In this document: in pieces, positions 27,574 through 36,920 of the stretch
Layout of the letters: each line of letters opens with the position of its first letter
Position numbering within the stretch: position 1 is the stretch's first letter
From: Nitratireductor aestuarii
Lineage (GTDB): Bacteria; Pseudomonadota; Alphaproteobacteria; Rhizobiales; Rhizobiaceae
DNA: 64,000 nucleotides
NCBI RefSeq assembly: GCF_014641695.1
Contig: NZ_BMIF01000002.1
Location: forward strand, 452,850-516,849
Direction: 5' to 3'
Notes under the pieces: model-generated
Databases searched by the model: none
What the model saw: the letters and a program-made list of their open reading frames with translations, nothing else
Told to the model about the DNA's origin: nothing
Position numbers and translations under genes: made by a program

Positions 27574-29466
27574 TCACACGTATGCCGGTTGGGGCCAGGA
27601 GAACGAGGCGTGTCTCTGGCACCCTGCCTGCGGACGGGGCATGCCCTGGCCATAGAGCTCAAGCAGGTCCGTTGCCTCCTCGAAGGAGACTGCGCGTGAA
27701 TAGTAGAAGCCCTGGCCGAGCTTGCAGCCCATGCGGTGAAGCTCACGGGCCTGCTCACGCGTTTCCACGCCCTCGGCGATGATCCGCATGCCAAGCTTGT
27801 TGGCGATCTCGATCAGCGCGGAGACGATAGCCTGGCTGCCCCGGTCGTGGCAGAGGCGCTGAACAAAACTCTGGTCGATCTTGATCAGGTCCACCGGAAA
27901 TTCCAGAAGGTGTGTGAGCGAGGCATAGCCTGTGCCGAAATCGTCCAGCGCCACGAGCATGTGGTTCGTGCGCAGGTTCTCGACACTGGCGGCAACAGTG
28001 TTGTCACCGCCGTGGCCCATGAAGACCTTCTCGTTGACCTCCAGCACCAGGTGTTTGAGGGGCACATTGTGCCGGCCGAACACCTCGGAGATTCGTGCTT
28101 CAAGATTCCCGCGATGGAAGTCCGGCGAGGTGACATTCACGCCCACGTGCTGGATCGGCAATCCCATGTCGAGCCAGAAGCGCAGGTCGGAAGCGACACG
28201 CTCGAGCACCGCGTCGGTCACCATGTAGGCGAGGCGCGGTTCGCTCAGCGCCTGATGAAATTCGCCAGCGGTCAGCACGGTGCCATCAGTGTTCCGGATG
28301 CGCACCAGCGCCTCAACGCCGACCACTTCCGCCGTCTCGATCTTGATCACCGGCTGATAGTACGGAATGACCCGCTCTTCGCGCAGGGCTTGATCAAGCA
28401 GGGAAACAGCGTTCAGACGGTGGGTGATGGCGGTGCGCATGCCCAGTTCGAAGGGAACGAAACCGCCGCGCCGGGTCGACTTGCCGTGGTAGAGCGCGAG
28501 ATCGGCGTTCTGGGCAATCGCCTCGGCTTCTCCCGGTGGATTGCAGAACACGCCGCCCACGGTGACGTAGCAGTTGAGGGTGCTGCCGTGAAACTCCACC
28601 GGAAGATTTACGGCCTCGAGGATGGCGGTCGCCCACTCGGCCATCTGTTCTTCGCTGGAGCATGCGGGAACAAGAACGCCGAATTCGTCGCCCCCCAGCC
28701 GATAGGAAATGATGTTGTCGCCGAGCGAGGAAAGGCGGATGCCAACGGCGCGGATCAATGCGTCGCCCGCGGCGTGGCTCAGGCTGTCGTTGACGCCCTT
28801 GAGGTCGTTTAGGTCGAGAAGCAGCAGCGCGAAGGGACAGGATCCCCGCGCAAACTTGGAGAGATCGTCGAGATAGCCGTTACGGTTGCGCAAGCCTGTG
28901 AGGGGATCGCGATAGACGAGCGACAGAAGCTCAGCGCGGGTCTTCTCGTTTTCGATGGCGATGGCACAAAGCTGGGTGCAACAGGCAACCAGTTCACGCT
29001 CGAAATCGGTGGGTCCGGTTCTGGTCTTGAAATAGAAGGCGAAGGTGCCGATCACATCGCCTGCACGGGAACGGATGGGTGAGGACCAGCAGGCCTTCAC
29101 CTTCAGATGCGACGCCAGATCCTGGAAGGGAGCCCAGTTGGGATGCCGGTTGAGATCGACGGTGGTGACTTCGTGTCCGTGATAGGCGGATGACCCGCAC
29201 GAGCCAATGTTGGGGCCAATCGCAAGGCCATTGAGCGCCCTGGAATATTTCAGGGGCAGGTTGGGGGCGGCGAGAGTGCGCAGTTGCTTTTCAGGGGTCA
29301 CCGCGAGGATGGAACAGAGCACGTCATGGTTCGCGGCATGCTCTGCCTGCCGGCAGATGAAATCCATGATGTTGGGCAGCGCAACCGCATCCCCGATCAT
29401 CTGGATCACGGCATTTTGCAGGGTCCATATGATGTCACGATGGCTCTGTTGACCAGTAGTCTGCAT
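27574..29466 (-). CDS. GAF-GGDEF-EAL cyclic-di-GMP turnover protein
   Basis: A 630-aa predicted cytoplasmic enzyme (start chosen at ATG 29466; a GTG at 29583 is possible). The GAF domain covers about residues 10-165, GGDEF about 170-340 with intact RLGGDEFGV (259-263), and EAL about 350-610 with EALVRIR, NVT, DDFGTGYASL, KIDQSFV and EGVET. Both active sites look intact. The RxxD inhibitory site before GGDEF is missing (residues GDNI instead), so product feedback may be lost. Controls biofilm or motility choice; sign unknown. Confidence 0.9.
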   Translation of the reverse strand: MQTTGQQSHRDIIWTLQNAVIQMIGDAVALPNIMDFICRQAEHAANHDVLCSILAVTPEKQLRTLAAPNLPLKYSRALNGLAIGPNIGSCGSSAYHGHEVTTVDLNRHPNWAPFQDLASHLKVKACWSSPIRSRAGDVIGTFAFYFKTRTGPTDFERELVACCTQLCAIAIENEKTRAELLSLVYRDPLTGLRNRNGYLDDLSKFARGSCPFALLLLDLNDLKGVNDSLSHAAGDALIRAVGIRLSSLGDNIISYRLGGDEFGVLVPACSSEEQMAEWATAILEAVNLPVEFHGSTLNCYVTVGGVFCNPPGEAEAIAQNADLALYHGKSTRRGGFVPFELGMRTAITHRLNAVSLLDQALREERVIPYYQPVIKIETAEVVGVEALVRIRNTDGTVLTAGEFHQALSEPRLAYMVTDAVLERVASDLRFWLDMGLPIQHVGVNVTSPDFHRGNLEARISEVFGRHNVPLKHLVLEVNEKVFMGHGGDNTVAASVENLRTNHMLVALDDFGTGYASLTHLLEFPVDLIKIDQSFVQRLCHDRGSQAIVSALIEIANKLGMRIIAEGVETREQARELHRMGCKLGQGFYYSRAVSFEEATDLLELYGQGMPRPQAGCQRHASFSWPQPAYV

Positions 29467-29721
29467 CCATGCGTCCCGTGTGGAGGTCACACCTTGCGCA
29501 CCCTCGACAATCCGGTGACGCAAATCAAGCGGAAAGCGAGCCTGAGACGAATTTTGGTTGGCAGACTTTTTCCAGGACGGCACAGGCTTAATGTGCGTCC
29601 CAAGTATTTGTAATGCTTTGGCTTCTCCTTGATGAAGATGCAGAAAGAATATGGCTGTCTGCAGGGGTGTTATGCGAAATATGATGGAAATACAAAGCAG
29701 ACAGCTCGGAGGGGCGAAACC

Positions 29722-30105
29722 TTACCTGGTGCTGATTTGGGCTACTGCTTCCACCTCCATCAGAAAGTCAGGTGACAGCAGACCCTTGACGATCACGGCC
29801 GTGCCGCAGGGCGGATTGGCGTCGAAAAGCGCGTTCTTCACGCCCGCATAGGCCTGATAATACTCTGCATCGACCAGATAGCAGCGGAGCGCCACGACGT
29901 CATCCAGCGTGGCACCGGCAAGCTGCAGCACTGCCATTATGTTGGCGAAGCATTGCCTTGCCTGCGCCACCGGGTCGCCGATGCCGACGACCTTTCCTTC
30001 CTGCAACGAGACCTGACCCGAAACATGGATCAGATCGCCCTTCAAAACGCCTTGGCTCATGCCCGGAAACTTCATGCCCGGTGGGTTGAGGTTCCTGCGT
30101 TCCAT
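29722..30105 (-). CDS. RidA family protein (enamine/imine deaminase)
   Basis: A 127-aa protein from ATG 30105, which has a ggaaggag ribosome site. It has VSGQVSLQ...GDPVAQARQCFANI and RCYLVDAEYYQAYAGVKNALF, the RidA (YjgF/YER057c) core. A Cys-rich NPPCGTAVIVKGL segment, the usual PARTT/S region, shows a changed active site, so this is a non-RidA-archetype subfamily. RidA proteins remove reactive enamines from PLP enzymes; an aminotransferase gene lies in the same cluster. Confidence 0.85.
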   Translation of the reverse strand: MERRNLNPPGMKFPGMSQGVLKGDLIHVSGQVSLQEGKVVGIGDPVAQARQCFANIMAVLQLAGATLDDVVALRCYLVDAEYYQAYAGVKNALFDANPPCGTAVIVKGLLSPDFLMEVEAVAQISTR

Positions 30106-30122
30106 GGTCTTCTCCTTCCGAG

Positions 30123-30974
30123 TCACGGACACGCGCCGCGGGCGGCGGGTACGGTCACCCGGGCCACATCGATCCGGCCGCCACGCTTTTCCAGCGTTTC
30201 CGGCCGCATGCTGGGATTTGCGACGCAGATGTAGAGGTCGCGGCCGTCCTCTCCGCCGAGCATGCAGGCGAACGCGCCGGCACCTTCAATGGTCACGGTC
30301 TCCACGATTTCACCACCCTCACGGACACGGACGACCGAGTTGGTGAAGGGGGAGGCAGCCCAGATGCATCCTTCCGCATCGAGGCAGATCCCGTCCGGGA
30401 CGTGGCCCGGCATGTCGGCAAACACCCGTCGGTTGGAGAGACTGCCGTCTGGGGCAATGTCGAAGGCCGTAAGCCTTGGAGCGAGGGACTCCGCTATGAT
30501 AAGAGTCTGCCCGTCGGGTGTTATCACCGTGCCGTTCGGACAGACCAGTTCGTCAGCCACGATACGTGAGGTTCCATCGGTGTCGACCATCACCAACATG
30601 GTCGGCGTGACGGAGTCACCTGCCTCAAAGTTGAACCCGATGTTGCCGACGTAGGCTCGGCCCTTGCTGTCGACGACCATCTCGTTGGTGAGATGGCGGT
30701 GGATGTGGTTGAGGTCGCAATGAAGCGACAGGCCGTTCTTGCCACGGCGGAACAGCTTGTGCTCCTCCATGGAGACCACCAGCAGGTCGCCGTCAGGAAG
30801 CCAGCCCATACCGGAAGGACCACCCTCGACATGGAAGCTGTCGACGCGCGTACCATCCGCAGCCAGGATGTGGACGGTTTCGTCGTGCTGGTCGGCAAAC
30901 CACAGCTGGCCTTCATGCCAGCGCGGTCCCTCGGGGTAGGCAAACCCCGAGGCGATGGTGCGTGCTACATTCAT
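30123..30974 (-). CDS. SMP-30/gluconolactonase/LRE family protein
   Basis: A 283-aa six-bladed beta-propeller lactonase-like protein. Starts near FAYPEGPRWHEGQLWFADQH with the metal-binding Glu, then repeated propeller motifs such as NGTVITPDGQTLIIAES and PDGICLDAEGCIWAAS. The ATG overlaps the stop of the aminotransferase gene (ATGA), so the pair is translationally coupled, and ridA follows. Substrate unknown; likely hydrolyses a lactone made in the same pathway. Confidence 0.87.
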   Translation of the reverse strand: MNVARTIASGFAYPEGPRWHEGQLWFADQHDETVHILAADGTRVDSFHVEGGPSGMGWLPDGDLLVVSMEEHKLFRRGKNGLSLHCDLNHIHRHLTNEMVVDSKGRAYVGNIGFNFEAGDSVTPTMLVMVDTDGTSRIVADELVCPNGTVITPDGQTLIIAESLAPRLTAFDIAPDGSLSNRRVFADMPGHVPDGICLDAEGCIWAASPFTNSVVRVREGGEIVETVTIEGAGAFACMLGGEDGRDLYICVANPSMRPETLEKRGGRIDVARVTVPAARGACP

Positions 30975-32191
30975 GCGGGCACCCGCACGCATTCGCGCAG
31001 GATGGCGCCGAGACGAGCGAGACCTTCTGCGATGACCTTCTCGCTGACGTGTCCGTAAGAGATGCGCAGGAACTTGCGGTCATCCGGCACGCCTGCAAAG
31101 CGCTCGCCGGGACGGAAGAAGATGCCTTCCTTTGCAGCACGGGCGGCGGCGGTGTCCCAGTCCACGCGGTCGTCGATCTCAACCCAGATGTAGAACGAAC
31201 CCTGCGGCATGTGAAAACGGACGAAATCGCCGCAATGCTCGCGCAACGTCTGCGCCGCGATGTTGGCCTTGCGGCCATAGACCTTGCAGACGCGCTCCAG
31301 ATGCGGTTCGAGCAGGCCTTCGTCCATGTAGGATGCCATGAGGCGGGCGATCCACTGGGCGACGCCGAGATCCTGGCGCATGATCGCCAGCGGCTCGATC
31401 GCCTTCGGGTCGCCGACGAACCAGCCCATGCGCAGGGCAGGAGCAACCATCTTCGAGAAGGAGCCGCACTGGATGACGCGGCCGTCGTCATCGAGGCTCA
31501 GGAGCGAGGGCAGGGGTTCTCCGGCAAAGCGCAGATCGGAATAGACGGCATCTTCAACGATGAGGAAGTCGTGCTTCTTGGCCGCTTCTACAAGCATCTT
31601 GCGGCGGGGGATCGACATTTCCGTGCCCGTCGGCGTCTGGAAGGTCGGGATGGTGTAGACCAGCTTCACCCGCTTGCCTTCAGACTTCACTTGCTCGATC
31701 AGTGCTTCCAGATCCTCGACCACCATACCATTCTCGTCGATGGTGATGGTCCGGATCTCGCCGCCCTGCATGGTGGCAAAGCGCAGCGCGTAGGGGAATG
31801 ACGAGGCTTCGGCGATGACGACGTCACCCGGATCGATATAGCCAGCCATGGCGAGCGCCAGACCCTGTACGGAGCCGGAGGTGAGGATGACGCCATTGTG
31901 CCCGAAGTCATGGCCCTGCATCTTCCTGGTGCGCTCTGCGATGCGGGAACGCAGGCCTCGATAGCCGAAGATCAGTTCTTCGTAGCCAACACCCGGGTCG
32001 AAATAGTCGAGCACCGATGGTCCCGCCGAGTCCAGGACCTTCTTGGCGAGGCGCGTCAGGTCCTCAACAGGGTAGGTCTCAGGGGCGGCGAGGCCCTGGT
32101 CGAAGTTGTAGATCGCCGGGACTTCCGGGTCCGGGAAAAACAGCGCGGGGCCAGTGTTCGCTGCTTTCGCGCGAAGTGCTTCTACAGACAT
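30971..32191 (-). CDS. PLP-dependent aminotransferase, fold type I
   Basis: A 406-aa class I/II aminotransferase of the 2-aminoadipate/MocR-type group but with no regulator domain. The PLP lysine is in QCGSFSKMVAPALRMGW, and the substrate-binding Arg in FLRISYGHVS near the C-terminus. Typical features VDDAVYSDLRF-like segment (VEDAVYSDLRF) and TIPTFQTPTG also occur. It lies between an FrhB-like flavoprotein and the lactonase in one direction. Donor and acceptor are unknown. Confidence 0.87.
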   Translation of the reverse strand: MSVEALRAKAANTGPALFFPDPEVPAIYNFDQGLAAPETYPVEDLTRLAKKVLDSAGPSVLDYFDPGVGYEELIFGYRGLRSRIAERTRKMQGHDFGHNGVILTSGSVQGLALAMAGYIDPGDVVIAEASSFPYALRFATMQGGEIRTITIDENGMVVEDLEALIEQVKSEGKRVKLVYTIPTFQTPTGTEMSIPRRKMLVEAAKKHDFLIVEDAVYSDLRFAGEPLPSLLSLDDDGRVIQCGSFSKMVAPALRMGWFVGDPKAIEPLAIMRQDLGVAQWIARLMASYMDEGLLEPHLERVCKVYGRKANIAAQTLREHCGDFVRFHMPQGSFYIWVEIDDRVDWDTAAARAAKEGIFFRPGERFAGVPDDRKFLRISYGHVSEKVIAEGLARLGAILRECVRVPA

Positions 32192-32215
32192 GGGGTTTCC
32201 TCCTCCTCCAGTTTG

Positions 32216-33481
32216 TTATTGCCCGCTTCCCGCGCCGGATTGCGCGGTGATTGGACTTTCATGGTTCCTGCCTTTGAGCAGGCGGCTGATGACGCCGGTG
32301 AAAGCGGCGAATGCTTCGCGCGGGCTTGCCTCCAGCAGGCCGGCGCGGACGACCCGATGGCCAGGATAGCGCGGGCGAGGGCTGCGGGTAACGGCGAGGC
32401 CCATCAGTCGCCAGAACACCGAGCGTTTTTTCAGGGCGTGGTCATCGTGCATGGCTTCGAGTTCAGCGACAGAGAACGCCTCCTCGTGCAGATAGCAGGC
32501 GGCGATCGCCTCCTGGATGAGATCCACGCCGCGCTTGGTTCGTGCGATGTGGATGTTCCAGCCGTCTCCAGCCTCGCGATGGCTCGGCTTGCCGTTCTCC
32601 ATCACCCAGCAGTCGCCTGCGACCACGTCGGCATGTTCGCTGATGCCATCAACGCAGATCTTGCAGCGGAACATGAGTTCGTAGCGCAGGCCCGAATACC
32701 AGGTTTCGTCATAGGTCTGGCTGAACTGCCGACCGTCCTCGGTTCGCACGAAGGTCGGACCAGGCCAGCCATGGCCGCGATAGCGAAATTCGGTCACCTC
32801 GGAAGGATCGACGCCGAAGCGGCGGACGACGTTGTGTGTGGCGTCAATGCTGGGCGAACCGCCGCAGAACATCGCCAGCATGTACGGTACCTGTCGGTCG
32901 ATGCGCGGATCGGTAAGCGCCATGCGCCGCAGTGCGGCGACGTCGCACGGCTTACCGATGAAGGCGAAGCGGCGGCCCTCGTCGAGGAGCTTCCCCACGA
33001 TGCGCAATGGCGCAGCCGGGCCATAGCGCGAGCCGCTGCAGGCCAGCACTTCCTCCCGCGTGGTGTTGAAACGGGCCTCGTTTTCCATCGGATTGCCTGA
33101 AGCGGTGCCGATCTGCAGGATGCCGTCCACGCGTTCGCAATCGATGAGAAACGTCGCAAGTGCCGTCAGTACGCCGCCGGTCGCGCCGCGAAAGCGTATT
33201 TCCGGATCGGTGGCATGGCCACGTCCCATGTGCAAAATGCGCCCGAACATCCGGTGCACCGGCCCATCCGCTTCCGGTGGGTGCGGCATTGCCCGACCCG
33301 TGCAGACGGCTAAAACTCGCTCCTCTGTCTCGTGGCTCAGTTCGCCCGTGAGGCTCGGGCGCATGAAGCCTTCCGGCGACAGACCCATGCGCAGGACTTC
33401 ACAGCTCGCGATGCTCTCACAAGCGCCGCAACCGGTGCACAATCCGTTCGTCACGATGTCGTTGACACTGGCTGCGCGCAT
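32216..33481 (-). CDS. Coenzyme F420 hydrogenase/dehydrogenase beta subunit-like flavoprotein
   Basis: A 421-aa FrhB-family protein, which are iron-sulfur flavoproteins that pass electrons. The N-terminus has cysteines 15, 18, 21 and 27 (CTGCGAC...C), a 4Fe-4S-type set, and further on CSGSRYGPA, GKPCDVAAL, and the RCKICVD...DVVAGDCW motif. ATG 33481 has a gggggagag ribosome site. Such proteins in non-F420 organisms often act in reductive steps of sugar or cofactor synthesis. Here it is the first gene of the aminotransferase-lactonase-RidA run; the reaction is unknown. Confidence 0.85.
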   Translation of the reverse strand: MRAASVNDIVTNGLCTGCGACESIASCEVLRMGLSPEGFMRPSLTGELSHETEERVLAVCTGRAMPHPPEADGPVHRMFGRILHMGRGHATDPEIRFRGATGGVLTALATFLIDCERVDGILQIGTASGNPMENEARFNTTREEVLACSGSRYGPAAPLRIVGKLLDEGRRFAFIGKPCDVAALRRMALTDPRIDRQVPYMLAMFCGGSPSIDATHNVVRRFGVDPSEVTEFRYRGHGWPGPTFVRTEDGRQFSQTYDETWYSGLRYELMFRCKICVDGISEHADVVAGDCWVMENGKPSHREAGDGWNIHIARTKRGVDLIQEAIAACYLHEEAFSVAELEAMHDDHALKKRSVFWRLMGLAVTRSPRPRYPGHRVVRAGLLEASPREAFAAFTGVISRLLKGRNHESPITAQSGAGSGQ

Positions 33482-33567
33482 CTCTCCCCCAATGCATAGC
33501 CGAAGCCTTGCCTGCACTATTCAAGGGAAGAGCGGCAGCCGCAAATTTCATTTTGCAATATGGGTTA

Positions 33568-34512
33568 TCACTGGGATGAATGACCTGCAGCCTGCTCATC
33601 ACGAGATGCCGTCAAACGCTGCATGATCTGCTTGACCCAGCCGTGAGCGGGGCTGCGTTCTGTCGCCGGATGCCAGAGCAGCCATGTCTGCAGCGGCGCC
33701 ATGGGGAAGGGCGTTGGGCGCATCGCGAAACCTTCGTCCGGGAGGAAGCGCTCGACGAATATGCGCGGAATGGTCACGCAGAGGTCGCTCATTGCCAGGA
33801 TGGAGCCTACGGCAAGGCAGTGCTCTATGCTTACCGTGACCCGGCGGCGCTGTTTTGCGGCGGCCAGCGCGCCGTCCACGAGGTTGGAAAAGCGAGGGCG
33901 GTTGAAGATGTGGAGGTGTTCGAGCTGCAGGTAAGCGCCGAGCGTGAACTCGCCCTCAAGAGCGGGATGCCCGCTACGCATGACGCAGACGAACTCGTCT
34001 TCCATGAGCAGGACGCGGCGCAGGTTCGGCTCGGAAGGAGGTCGGAACTCGATGGCGAAATCCAGCTCGCCCGAAGCGAGCTTCTCGTGCAGGTCACGCT
34101 CGGGCACGAAGAAGTTCTCGACTTTCATGCGCGATCCGGTGCTGCTGAGTTCGCCCACCAGCGGTGCAAGTAGGATCGCTTCGGCGAAGTCACTCATGCT
34201 GAAGCGGAGGATACGGTGCGAGGTGGCAGGATCGAAGGGCTCATGCTCGCCGAAGGCGCGTTCTAGGGTGGAGAGCGCCTCGCGAACCGGCACGATCAGC
34301 CGCTGTGCAAGCGGTGTTGGCGCGACGCCGTTCCCGGCACGCACAAAGAGCGGGTCACCGAACAGGCTCCGCAGCTTGGCGACGCTGTTGCTCACCGCCG
34401 GCTGGCTCAGATTGAGCACTTCCGCGGCCCGCGTGATGCTCGCCTCCTGATGGATGACGACGAAGACGTGCAACAGGTTCAGGTCTATGCGAGACAGATT
34501 GCGCAGCAGCAT
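33568..34512 (-). CDS. LysR-type transcriptional regulator
   Basis: A 314-aa LTTR. The N-terminal wHTH is RIDLNLLHVFVVIHQEASITRAAEVLNLSQPAVSNSVAKLRSLFGD, and the C-terminal periplasmic-type binding domain follows. It lies directly upstream of the FrhB-like gene on the same strand, so it may be the local regulator of this cluster; binding sites were not identified. Confidence 0.92.
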   Translation of the reverse strand: MLLRNLSRIDLNLLHVFVVIHQEASITRAAEVLNLSQPAVSNSVAKLRSLFGDPLFVRAGNGVAPTPLAQRLIVPVREALSTLERAFGEHEPFDPATSHRILRFSMSDFAEAILLAPLVGELSSTGSRMKVENFFVPERDLHEKLASGELDFAIEFRPPSEPNLRRVLLMEDEFVCVMRSGHPALEGEFTLGAYLQLEHLHIFNRPRFSNLVDGALAAAKQRRRVTVSIEHCLAVGSILAMSDLCVTIPRIFVERFLPDEGFAMRPTPFPMAPLQTWLLWHPATERSPAHGWVKQIMQRLTASRDEQAAGHSSQ

Positions 34513-34582
34513 GGCGTCCTCCCGCTCCAGCAGCCTGAGGCATTCTGCTACGTCAGGGTCGCACCGGCTTCGTCCAAACCAA

Positions 34583-35209
34583 CTATGCTACCTGCAGTTG
34601 AAGCCACTGTTCAACGATCAGCAGGGCTGCAATGACGATCATCACCAGGCCGGAGGTCTGGCTAACGAGCCGGGCGATCTGTGGCCGGGTCTTTAGAACC
34701 GCGCTGGAGCTCAACGAAACGGCCGTATAGACGAGCGTGCAGTTGACGATATGGATCGCGCCGAGTGCCACGATCTGGCCTGCGATCGGCCAGTGGGCGA
34801 CGCGGCTGGTAAACTGCGGCAGGATCGCCAGGAACAGCAGGAGCGCCTTGGGATTGATCCCGCTCACGCCGAAGCCGCGCACAAACCATTGCGACCACGA
34901 GACCTTCGCCTCTTCGCCGGCTTCCGGAACGGGCGGATTTCGCAAAACGCCGACGCCCAGATAGAACAGATAGGCGGCGCCCACCAGCGTGATCGCCGTC
35001 ATGGCAACCGGCATGCTCGACACGAGCGCACCCACGTCGGCAGCAACGACGGCTGTGATCACCACGTATCCGAGCATCATGCCGCTCAGCGCCGGTGCAA
35101 TCGCGCGTTCGCGCAAGCCGGCGGCGATGGCGTAGGCCCAATCGGCGCCCGGCGTCAAAGCCAGCGAGATGGAAAGTGCCCAGAATGCGAGGAGGAGTGC
35201 GGAGTCCAT
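34583..35209 (-). CDS. LysE family translocator
   Basis: A 208-aa membrane exporter with six predicted helices. The N-terminus WALSISLALTPGADWAYAIAAGLR carries the LysE/RhtB P-G-(P/A)-x motif. It probably exports an amino acid or related metabolite. It lies in the aminotransferase/LysR neighbourhood, between the LysR gene and a terminator. Confidence 0.87.
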   Translation of the reverse strand: MDSALLLAFWALSISLALTPGADWAYAIAAGLRERAIAPALSGMMLGYVVITAVVAADVGALVSSMPVAMTAITLVGAAYLFYLGVGVLRNPPVPEAGEEAKVSWSQWFVRGFGVSGINPKALLLFLAILPQFTSRVAHWPIAGQIVALGAIHIVNCTLVYTAVSLSSSAVLKTRPQIARLVSQTSGLVMIVIAALLIVEQWLQLQVA

Positions 35210-35232
35210 TTGATCCGTGTGTGGTCAAAGAG

Positions 35233-35268
35233 AATGGCAGCCCACGCATCGCTGTGCAGGCTGCCATT
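35233..35268. terminator. Terminator between amidohydrolase and LysE genes
   Basis: 10-bp inverted repeat (aatggcagcc / ggctgccatt) 20 bp after the amidohydrolase stop. It would end the amidohydrolase transcript. Confidence 0.7.
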
Positions 35269-35287
35269 GGTGTTGTTGCCAGGGCTC

Positions 35288-36517
35288 TTAGTTGAGCGTG
35301 TTCTTGACGATCTCGCCGCTCTTGATGATGAGCTTCATGTTGTCAGGCTTGGACAGCAGCGTTACGTCTTCGGCCGGGTTGCCCTCGACCAGAAGCAGGT
35401 TCGCCTTGGCGCCGACGAAGACGTTGCCAAGCTCGTTCTCCTTGCGGAGCACCTTGGCTGCATTGATCGTGGCGCTCTGCAGGACGTCCTTGGCCGGCAG
35501 GACGCGCGACCGGTAGGTGAACTCGTCCGACTGATGGTGGTGCAGGCTGATGTGCGTCAGGTCCGTACCAAAGGCCATCGGAACGCCTGCTTCCTTCAGG
35601 ATTACCATGGCGTTGTATGCGCTTTCGCGGGCCTGGCGGGCGCGTTCCTGCTGCTCCGGGGTCATCGAGGAGGACTTGCCTTCCAACGTCTCGAAGGTCG
35701 CCATGGTCGGGACTGCGATGCAGCCCTTTTCCTTCATCATCTGCGCCGTCTCTTCGGAGACGAAGACGCAGTGCTCAATGGTGCGCACGCCGAGGCGGAC
35801 GCAGCGCTCGATCGACTTGTCGGTGTAGGCGTGGGCCGCGACGTAGGTGTCGGCGATGGCCGCTTCCTCAACGATGGCTGCGATTTCTTCCTCGGAGAAG
35901 GCGAGGTGGTTGATCGGCACACCGGTCGGGGCAAGACCGCCGTTTGCAATGATCTTGATGTAGTCGGCACCAGCGCGGATTTCCTGGCGTACAGCCTTGC
36001 GCACTTCCGGAACGCCATCGCACATGTGCGACTTGGAGCCGAGCTGGAAGCGAAGATACTCCGGATCCTGATTGTCCCACTTGGCGCGGACATCCTGATG
36101 GCCGCCGGTCTGGCACAGCATCTTGCCGCAGATGACGAGATCCGGACCGACAATGGTGCCCTCATCGGTCGCGATGACGTAACCCTTGTCGGCGCCACCG
36201 GTATCACGCACCGTGGTGAAGCCGCGCATCAGCATGCCATTGAGGATGCGCGTAGCACGTGCCGCGACGAGCGAGTTGTGCAGCGCTGCATTCTGTGGAG
36301 TGGACCAGGACGACATGTTGATGTGAACGTGGCAGTCGATCAGACCCGGCATCAGCGTCAGCCCGCCGCAATCGATCACGTCCTTGCCGTCTTCGGAGGT
36401 CGGGGCGGTATTGATCTCGACGATCTTGCCGCCCTCGAGGACCACGTTGTCATAGCGGGTGACCTCGCACGATTCTGTGTCCAGGACGCCGACGTTCTTC
36501 AGCACAAGTGCCGTCAT
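35288..36517 (-). CDS. Metal-dependent amidohydrolase (imidazolonepropionase-like)
   Basis: A 409-aa amidohydrolase-superfamily enzyme. Metal ligands are visible in GLIDCHVHIN (HxH), KIIANGGL (the carboxylated-Lys region), AHAYTD, IEHCVF, and GTDLTHI. The closest group by motif is the Xaa-Pro dipeptidase/imidazolonepropionase-type amidohydrolases. Start is the ATG at 36517 with a gaggag site; a TTG at 36532 is also in frame. The binding protein gene is divergent, so the pair may take up and hydrolyse a peptide-like substrate. Confidence 0.88.
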   Translation of the reverse strand: MTALVLKNVGVLDTESCEVTRYDNVVLEGGKIVEINTAPTSEDGKDVIDCGGLTLMPGLIDCHVHINMSSWSTPQNAALHNSLVAARATRILNGMLMRGFTTVRDTGGADKGYVIATDEGTIVGPDLVICGKMLCQTGGHQDVRAKWDNQDPEYLRFQLGSKSHMCDGVPEVRKAVRQEIRAGADYIKIIANGGLAPTGVPINHLAFSEEEIAAIVEEAAIADTYVAAHAYTDKSIERCVRLGVRTIEHCVFVSEETAQMMKEKGCIAVPTMATFETLEGKSSSMTPEQQERARQARESAYNAMVILKEAGVPMAFGTDLTHISLHHHQSDEFTYRSRVLPAKDVLQSATINAAKVLRKENELGNVFVGAKANLLLVEGNPAEDVTLLSKPDNMKLIIKSGEIVKNTLN

Positions 36518-36920
36518 ATGAGGTCTCCTCAAGGTGTCTATGTATCTAGTGCTTCGGGTAAAAGGTTTTAACCAAAAGCAAATTGTTGCGTGGACAACCT
36601 AGGGATACAGCGTCGCACCGTTCGTTGGCAGGATCCGCGCAGCGCGCGACTATTATGAACCATGCTGGCTGATTGCAATGGCGAAGAACGGGATAAACAC
36701 CTGCAAAATCGCTGTTTCAGGTGGATACCAGCCGTCGCGGCCTCATGCGCCACGGATCCTGATCACAAGTTATATCCCATAGCAGACGGTATCTTGTGGA
36801 AGGCCCCCCGCTCTGTCAAAGAACCATCTGAACAAGAAGCCATGCGACTTGCGGCCGACGCCCTCGCAGCGCCAGACGCCTAACATGCTTCCTGCCCGTT
36901 CAGAATGGAGTTCCAGTGTG
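36518..36920. other. Intergenic region between divergent amidohydrolase and binding-protein genes
   Basis: About 400 bp, presumably with both promoters. A 73-codon open frame at 36662-36883 has no recognisable motif or ribosome site and is not annotated as a gene. Confidence 0.35.

Noticed and set aside
34751..36571. 606-codon plus-strand open frame opposite the LysE and amidohydrolase genes
   Set aside because: It crosses two well-supported genes and a terminator on the other strand; composition is that of an antisense frame.
36662..36883. 73-codon open frame between the amidohydrolase and binding-protein genes
   Set aside because: No ribosome site, no known motif, and it lies in the expected divergent promoter region.
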